DNA from: Synergistaceae bacterium
GTDB taxonomy: Bacteria; Synergistota; Synergistia; Synergistales; Aminobacteriaceae
Assembly: GCA_009776565.1 (NCBI GenBank)
Contig: WRNQ01000021.1
Location: 4,975 to 14,710, forward strand
DNA: 9,736 nt
Direction: 5' to 3'
A model generated the notes under the pieces. That model saw nothing but the letters and a program-made list of their open reading frames with translations, was not told the origin of the DNA and made no database searches. Numbering within the stretch: the first letter of the stretch is position 1; each line of letters opens with the position of its first letter. Below, in pieces: positions 4,895-9,736 of this stretch. A program made the position numbers and the translations under genes.

Positions 4895-6452
4895 AATTGA
4901 TAAGACTCCCGTTGAGTATGGTGATTACCAAACTCCCTCTCTGTTTGCTTTGAGGGTATGCGAAAGATTATCCTCTTTTTATGGACTGTTGCCCGATGTT
5001 ATTCTGGAACCTACATTTGGTACAGGAAACTTTTTTGATGGGATAGTTGCAACATTCCCACGTACTCGAACGCTTTACGGAATTGAGATTAATGATATTT
5101 ATTATAAAACTGCTTTGAGTAGGATAGAACTAAATCCTTCAAGGCAGTTTGATGTGAAATTATTCAATGCAGATATTTTTTCTTTTGATTTTAATGAAAT
5201 AAAAGATAGTTTTTCATCAAAAGAATCATTATTGATAATTGGGAATCCCCCTTGGGTTACTAACTCCCAATTAACATCTATTGGCAGTTCTAATCTTCCA
5301 TTAAAGAGTAATTTTAAGGGGCATTCTGGATTGGACGCTATGACGGGTAAAGGAAACTTCGACATTGCGGAATATATTATTCTTAAACTTCTCAGTGAAT
5401 TTTCGTATTACAATTGTACTTTGGCGATGCTTTGTAAAACTATTGTCGCCAAAAATATAATTAAAGAAGTTAATAAATATGTTTTCTCCATGTCCTCAAT
5501 GGATTTGTTTACCTTCAATGCTGACGAGATATTTGGGGTCAGTTGCGATGCTGGATTACTCGTAATCCGATTGGGTAAATCTGCAAAAAAAACTTGTACA
5601 GTATACGACTTTGATTCAAATGAGAAAATACGTGAGTTTGGCTGGATGGGAAACACTTTCTATTCAAATGTGCAAAACCTCAATGCACCTTTTAGCATTG
5701 ATGGTAAATGTCCATTTGAGTGGCGCCAAGGAGTTAAGCACGACTGTTCAAAAATAATGGAGCTTGAAGTTGGCGAATCTGGTTTATATCAAAACGGAAT
5801 AGGCGACATATATGATTTTCAACTTGGACGTTTTGTTTATCCATTAGTAAAGAGTTCGGATATAAAAACACACGAAATAAAGAACATTAGAAAGTATGTT
5901 ATCGTTCCTCAGAAACGAGTTAACGAAGATACTTCAAAAATCAAAGAACAAGATTTCATTGTTTGGGAATATCTTCAAAAATACGAGTCATATTTGTCTG
6001 CCAGACGCTCAGCTGTTTATAAGAAAGCGCCAAAATACTCTATCTTTGGTATTGGAGATTATTCATTCTCAAAATATAAAATTGGTATTTCCGGCTTTTA
6101 TAAGGAACCTATTTTTGCTCTTATTACAGGCGAAATACCAATAATGATGGACGACACTTGCTATTTTTTGAGTTTTGATTGTATTGAAGTTGCAGTTATA
6201 ACACTTGCACTTCTTAACAGTCCAGAATGTATAACATTTCTAAAGTCAATTGCATTCATAGATTCAAAGCGCCCTTATACAAAAGATGTCTTGCAACGGA
6301 TTGATTTAGAAAAATTATGGCGTTCGATTGAGTTCAAATATGTTAGGGATTTCATAAAAGAGTTATCTATAGATTATTCCTTATCAGAAGCAGATTATGA
6401 CAATTATCGCACATTGTTTCCAGTTTCACAAATGGTTTTAGAAATGAGTTAA
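4878..6452 (+). CDS. Adenine-specific DNA methyltransferase (type II R-M, gamma class)
   Basis: This 524-aa enzyme should transfer methyl groups from S-adenosylmethionine to the N6 of adenine in the recognition site, protecting host DNA from the adjacent nuclease. The motif order is that of gamma-class enzymes: a motif X-like YGDYQTP at 14-20, the AdoMet loop LEPTFGTGNF at 43-52, GIEI at 68-71, NADIFSFDF at 97-105, and the catalytic GNPPW at 122-126. The remaining 400 residues hold the target-recognition part and end with SKRPYTKDVLQRIDL, typical of this kind of enzyme. The ATG at 4878 is preceded by GGGGG with 9-nt spacing inside the nuclease gene; a GTG at 4857 in the same frame has no binding site and is less likely. 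Translation is probably coupled to the nuclease. No specificity subunit or control (C) protein is seen. Confidence 0.92.
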   Translation: MTLADRIDKTPVEYGDYQTPSLFALRVCERLSSFYGLLPDVILEPTFGTGNFFDGIVATFPRTRTLYGIEINDIYYKTALSRIELNPSRQFDVKLFNADIFSFDFNEIKDSFSSKESLLIIGNPPWVTNSQLTSIGSSNLPLKSNFKGHSGLDAMTGKGNFDIAEYIILKLLSEFSYYNCTLAMLCKTIVAKNIIKEVNKYVFSMSSMDLFTFNADEIFGVSCDAGLLVIRLGKSAKKTCTVYDFDSNEKIREFGWMGNTFYSNVQNLNAPFSIDGKCPFEWRQGVKHDCSKIMELEVGESGLYQNGIGDIYDFQLGRFVYPLVKSSDIKTHEIKNIRKYVIVPQKRVNEDTSKIKEQDFIVWEYLQKYESYLSARRSAVYKKAPKYSIFGIGDYSFSKYKIGISGFYKEPIFALITGEIPIMMDDTCYFLSFDCIEVAVITLALLNSPECITFLKSIAFIDSKRPYTKDVLQRIDLEKLWRSIEFKYVRDFIKELSIDYSLSEADYDNYRTLFPVSQMVLEMS

Positions 6453-6470
6453 GGATGGCTTCCATACCTT
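6451..6470. terminator. Weak hairpin between convergent genes
   Basis: AAGG and TGG arms pair with CCA and CCTT (6451-6470) to form an imperfect hairpin beginning at the methyltransferase stop codon. No uninterrupted T-run follows on either strand. It lies in the only 30 bp between the convergent methyltransferase and transglutaminase genes, so it may act weakly in both directions. Confidence is low. Confidence 0.3.
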
Positions 6471-6482
6471 AATTCGCTTTAT

Positions 6483-8399
6483 TTACATTTTTAGTATTCT
6501 AAGCTTTTCCTTCAGTAATTTGACGGTCACTTCATCAAATTCTTTTTCTTTATAGTAATACTCTTCAAAGCATTCTATGAACGGCATTATTTTGATTTGT
6601 TCATGCCTTGGCAAACGGTCAGAAAATTCGTGGAGCCCTTCGCTTTTGTGCTTAGTAAATCCTTTTCTTTTCATTATCCGCACAAAACTATGCACTAAAG
6701 CTTTGCTCTTATCTTCACTTATAACCTTCCAAATAATAAATGCGCCAATGATAATAAGAACCACAACTCCAAAAACGATTGGCAGGGTTTTGAAAAATTC
6801 ATCAAAAGAAGAAATATTCGGATTTCGGACAATATCCTTTATTGCTTGCATTATCTCTACTTGAAGTTCAAGATTATAGTTCAGGACAAATTTTGTCCAA
6901 TGGTAATCCAACAGGTCCAGATATGCCTCAAAGAAGCCATAATCATCCATGTCCCAGTCTACTAAATTAGAAGGTGGGGTGGGGTCGTACCGCAACCAGG
7001 AAGACCTTTCCTGATCCCATAATTCAACCCATACATGCGCGCTCTCCTCGAAAACAGCGTAATAACCTCCTGCTTCGTTATACATACCGCCTTTATAACC
7101 GCCAACAAGCCTTGACGGTATATCGGCCATGCGCAACATTACACCCATCGCGGAAGCAAAAAACTCACAACTCCCTTTTTTGTTCTCAAATATGAAGTGC
7201 TCCAAAGCGTCGTTGTCATCTGATAAATCAGTAAGGGAGTATTCGAAATTCGGAGGAGATAAATAATACAGTATTGCGGATATTTTTTCGGATTGATTTA
7301 ATCCTTCCGTAATTCGTGCAACTTCGCCCCAGAGTCTTGGAATAAAACCCTGGGGGAGTTCCAGGTTGCGTCTTCTTCTGAAATTTGAGCCGGATATGGT
7401 TAAAGAATTAGCCGGAGATGAGACGGCGCTATATTGAAGCCTTCTGCCGTCATTCCTTCCTCTGTAAACAATTATTCCATTTGCAGAGATTTCAGCGTTA
7501 ACATTATTAACCATTACAGGTATATCCAAGGCAAATAAATATCTGCGCCTCCCGGGCTCCAGATATATCTCCTGCTTTACTAAACTTGTATTTGAATATA
7601 CATTGCTTGAATTCGGCGGATTTGTTGAAGATATCCACGTTCTGCCGTCAAATGAATCCATAACAACTCCACGCCAGTATGGAATAAGCAGTTGTTTCTT
7701 CATTTCCGCGCGGAAAGCAAGTTTATTATTTTTTTGAATTTCGCTGACGCCACCTAAACTTACATGGTCGGAGAAACCAATCTGAGCGGAACCCTGCGAG
7801 CCTACAACTCCAAAAAAAGGAGAACGAACGCGCGGAGCTATTACGAAAATAAATAAACAAGTTGGAATGGTCAGCAAAAATATTAATAAGACGCGATAAA
7901 GCAATTGTTTTAAATTTTTGAAAGAAATAACCCCTTGGGGGTCTTTCGTTTGCCAGGCGGACAATATCATAATGAACGAGCAGAGTATTCCCTCACCAAA
8001 ACAATATAAAACAAAGCTTTTGTCCATTGATACCATTGCGTAACATATAAGCATCATGAGGTTCAGAAGCAGGAGCTGCATATAGTCGCGCGCGGATTTC
8101 TTTTCTATTATTTTTACGGCTGTCATTGCAAGAATAACTTTCATAAAAGGCTCAATAATATTGTTACGCCTCAACTGGGATAAAATAACGACAAGAACTG
8201 CTAAAGCACAGAAATTAATAATTATTCTCGGAGGAGATAAAAGATATTCAAATTCCATTGCAAGCCCAACAAAAACGAAAACAAAAAACAAAACCAGGTA
8301 TAGATGGCTAACTTCATAATAAGCCATGTTTACTGAAAGCACCGAGCATATAAGCGTAGAAAAAACCAATAGTTTATTTATTGAAATCGTATTATTCAT
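6483..8399 (-). CDS. Transglutaminase-domain membrane protein (TgpA-like, DUF3488/DUF4129)
   Basis: This 638-aa protein has the full TgpA architecture. The N-terminal DUF3488 region carries about seven hydrophobic segments (near 8-26, 31-48, 57-76, 83-98, 105-122, 128-147 and 166-187). It is followed by a large extracytoplasmic part with a transglutaminase-like domain. The catalytic triad is visible: C411 in KGSCEFFA, H455 in SAHVWVEL and D472 in RYDPTPP. A single membrane segment at 540-558 leads to a cytoplasmic DUF4129-like tail. In other bacteria such proteins are encoded next to moxR and DUF58 genes, as here, and are thought to act on proteins or peptides outside the membrane; the substrate is unknown. 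The ATG at 8399 overlaps the end of the DUF58 gene by 8 bp. GGCGGA (8405-8410), 5 nt upstream, is the likely binding site. All key residues are intact. Confidence 0.93.
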   Translation of the reverse strand: MNNTISINKLLVFSTLICSVLSVNMAYYEVSHLYLVLFFVFVFVGLAMEFEYLLSPPRIIINFCALAVLVVILSQLRRNNIIEPFMKVILAMTAVKIIEKKSARDYMQLLLLNLMMLICYAMVSMDKSFVLYCFGEGILCSFIMILSAWQTKDPQGVISFKNLKQLLYRVLLIFLLTIPTCLFIFVIAPRVRSPFFGVVGSQGSAQIGFSDHVSLGGVSEIQKNNKLAFRAEMKKQLLIPYWRGVVMDSFDGRTWISSTNPPNSSNVYSNTSLVKQEIYLEPGRRRYLFALDIPVMVNNVNAEISANGIIVYRGRNDGRRLQYSAVSSPANSLTISGSNFRRRRNLELPQGFIPRLWGEVARITEGLNQSEKISAILYYLSPPNFEYSLTDLSDDNDALEHFIFENKKGSCEFFASAMGVMLRMADIPSRLVGGYKGGMYNEAGGYYAVFEESAHVWVELWDQERSSWLRYDPTPPSNLVDWDMDDYGFFEAYLDLLDYHWTKFVLNYNLELQVEIMQAIKDIVRNPNISSFDEFFKTLPIVFGVVVLIIIGAFIIWKVISEDKSKALVHSFVRIMKRKGFTKHKSEGLHEFSDRLPRHEQIKIMPFIECFEEYYYKEKEFDEVTVKLLKEKLRILKM

Positions 8400-9282
8400 G
8401 ATAATCCGCCAGCATTTCCAAGAGCTTCAGCTTATGAGCCCGTTCTGCGGACGGAGGAATAAGCTCTCCACGCGTCAACATACCTATTGGAATCCCGCTT
8501 TTCATTGATTGCGATATTGCGTATGAAGCCATTGAAAGCCCTCTTTCTATTCCAGCCGAAACTAACCTGTCAAGCTCTATTATCTTACCTATGCCAGCGC
8601 CTTCTCCTTCGTATAGCTTTGTATTCAGTTTTCCTGTTTTTGCCGAAGATTTCCAATGAACGCGCCTGAACGAATCACCCTCTTCGTAAGGGCGTATTCC
8701 GACTATATCCGTTTCGACTAAAACTGAGGCGGAACTTTCCGCGTTATCTTCATCTTCCACTTCATCATTAATAAAAACTACCTCGGGCAAGCATTTGAGA
8801 GGAGAAGGAAAAACTACGACATGTTCTTCAAAATCAAAGGCTCTATAACGTTTAAATAAGTTAAAAGGATATATTGATGATATATGAAAAAGGCCAGCCG
8901 GATGCCTGCCTCTGCTATTGAATTTAGTAAATATTGCTTTTTCAAGGGTTTGTCCGGGCTGAATTATCGGCAAAAACGCCTCATCTCCTCCATATTCAAT
9001 GCTTATTAAAAAAAGCGGAATAGAGGATTTTCTATTGACAGCATTGACGCGGATAGCACATTGCTCTTCTGCATAAATCTCGTCAGGGAAGCTGACCGAT
9101 AGATCCGCTCCATATAAATTTCTCCTGCCTATTATCCCGGACGAAAGTAAAAAGCTAAGCAACATTGCAGTTACAAGATACAGCAGGTTATTTCCACTAT
9201 TGATAGACACAAGACCAAGACCCGCAGAAATAAGAGCATACAAGACGCCGCCAGTACGAATACCAATTACTTTACGACGCAT
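8392..9282 (-). CDS. DUF58 domain-containing membrane-anchored protein
   Basis: This 296-aa protein starts with two hydrophobic segments (about 11-28 and 33-51), then a beta-rich extension. It ends with the DUF58 signature GIRPYEEGDSFRRVHWKSSAK at 195-215, in which R197, Y199, D203, R206, H209, W210 and K211 match the family core. DUF58 proteins contain a von Willebrand factor A-like fold and are nearly always encoded beside a MoxR ATPase, which probably remodels them or their partners. Their precise job is unknown. The ATG at 9282 follows the moxR stop by 4 bp. There is no strong binding site, so translation is probably coupled to moxR. An acidic linker (DEVEDEDNAESS, 173-184) separates the extension from the core. 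The length is at the short end of the family and nothing appears missing. Confidence 0.92.
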   Translation of the reverse strand: MRRKVIGIRTGGVLYALISAGLGLVSINSGNNLLYLVTAMLLSFLLSSGIIGRRNLYGADLSVSFPDEIYAEEQCAIRVNAVNRKSSIPLFLISIEYGGDEAFLPIIQPGQTLEKAIFTKFNSRGRHPAGLFHISSIYPFNLFKRYRAFDFEEHVVVFPSPLKCLPEVVFINDEVEDEDNAESSASVLVETDIVGIRPYEEGDSFRRVHWKSSAKTGKLNTKLYEGEGAGIGKIIELDRLVSAGIERGLSMASYAISQSMKSGIPIGMLTRGELIPPSAERAHKLKLLEMLADYHE

Positions 9283-9286
9283 ATCA

Positions 9287-9736
9287 TTAAAAAATAGTTA
9301 TTCCAAGCATGATATTTTTAAGAACTTCCTTTTTCTGCGCTGTTGAATTCCTCTTGAAAAGTAACCGGTGAAGCAGCACGTCGAACGCAATTAATTTGAT
9401 ATCCTCATGGATTACATAATCTCTTGACTGTATCCATGCGCAAGCTCTGGCGGCCTGTAATAAAGTCATCGCGCCTCGTGTGGATATCCCAACTTCAATA
9501 TCGTTATGGTTACGTGATATTTCAGTTAACTCCAATACATAGTCCAATATTTTTTCGGATATCTTGACATTTTGAATAATATCTTTCTGCATTTCCAAAA
9601 GCTCATCCACGGAAATTACAGCCTGTATATTATGTATCTCGTCCCGCTGGCTTCCATAACGCAGTATCTCCCGCTCAGCTTCTTGCACAGGATAACCTAT
9701 TGAAATTTTCATCATGAACCTGTCTATCTGAGACTC
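9287..9736 (-). CDS. MoxR-family AAA+ ATPase, C-terminal part (5' end outside window)
   Basis: The frame runs open to the window edge, so only the last 149 residues are seen; the P-loop and Walker B are beyond it. The visible part begins with ESQIDRF, equivalent to the conserved EAQLDRF box that includes the arginine finger, then MKISIGYP. It ends with the lid domain, whose sensor-2-like segment GISTRGAMTLLQAARACAW and following VIHEDIKLIAFDVLLHRL are characteristic of MoxR proteins. MoxR ATPases act as chaperone-like remodellers for VWA- or DUF58-type partners in the cytoplasm. An internal ATG at 9715 is not the real start, because the conserved box continues upstream of it. The gene is first of the three visible genes of the operon; the promoter lies outside the window. 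Confidence 0.93.
   Translation of the reverse strand, partial: ESQIDRFMMKISIGYPVQEAEREILRYGSQRDEIHNIQAVISVDELLEMQKDIIQNVKISEKILDYVLELTEISRNHNDIEVGISTRGAMTLLQAARACAWIQSRDYVIHEDIKLIAFDVLLHRLLFKRNSTAQKKEVLKNIMLGITIF

Noticed and set aside
1..9736. CRISPR array, tRNA or intact transposase
   Set aside because: No regularly spaced repeats, cloverleaf sequences or transposase motifs were seen on either strand.

Overview
The window looks like part of a low-GC, Gram-positive anaerobe, most likely a member of the Clostridia. The DNA is AT-rich, most genes have strong purine-rich ribosome binding sites (AGGAG, GGGAGG, GGAAGG, GAGGAG), TTG and GTG starts occur, and there is a classical 52-residue rubredoxin. 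This assignment is inferred from style, not from a marker gene.

Layout. (1) Positions 1-990, minus strand: a partial YczE/YitT-like membrane protein and, upstream of it, rubredoxin behind a near-consensus promoter. A nested stem-loop lies in the leader between the two genes. (2) Positions 1115-2994, minus strand: three tightly packed genes of unknown function (259, 185 and 169 aa) that appear to form one operon with its own promoter near 3035-3064. (3) Positions 3065-3832, minus strand: a complete fumarylacetoacetate hydrolase (FAH) family enzyme. Its upstream DNA (about 3876-3982) can fold as RNA on the minus strand and has no identified function. (4) Positions 4145-6452, plus strand: a two-gene type II restriction-modification system. 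The nuclease gene comes first, starts at TTG or GTG, and overlaps the start of a gamma-class adenine methyltransferase gene. (5) Positions 6483-9736, minus strand: the widespread moxR - DUF58 - transglutaminase (TgpA-like) operon, complete except for the 5' part of moxR, which runs off the window.

How the parts relate. The moxR/DUF58/transglutaminase genes overlap or nearly touch and very likely act together at the membrane. The restriction-modification genes are the only plus-strand genes and sit between minus-strand housekeeping-type genes, so they were probably inserted there. The three-gene cassette lies about 1.2 kb away on the other side of the FAH gene and looks like a second accessory module. 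It is the best candidate here for an undescribed system, although its function cannot be read from the sequence. I saw no tRNA, rRNA, CRISPR array or intact transposase.
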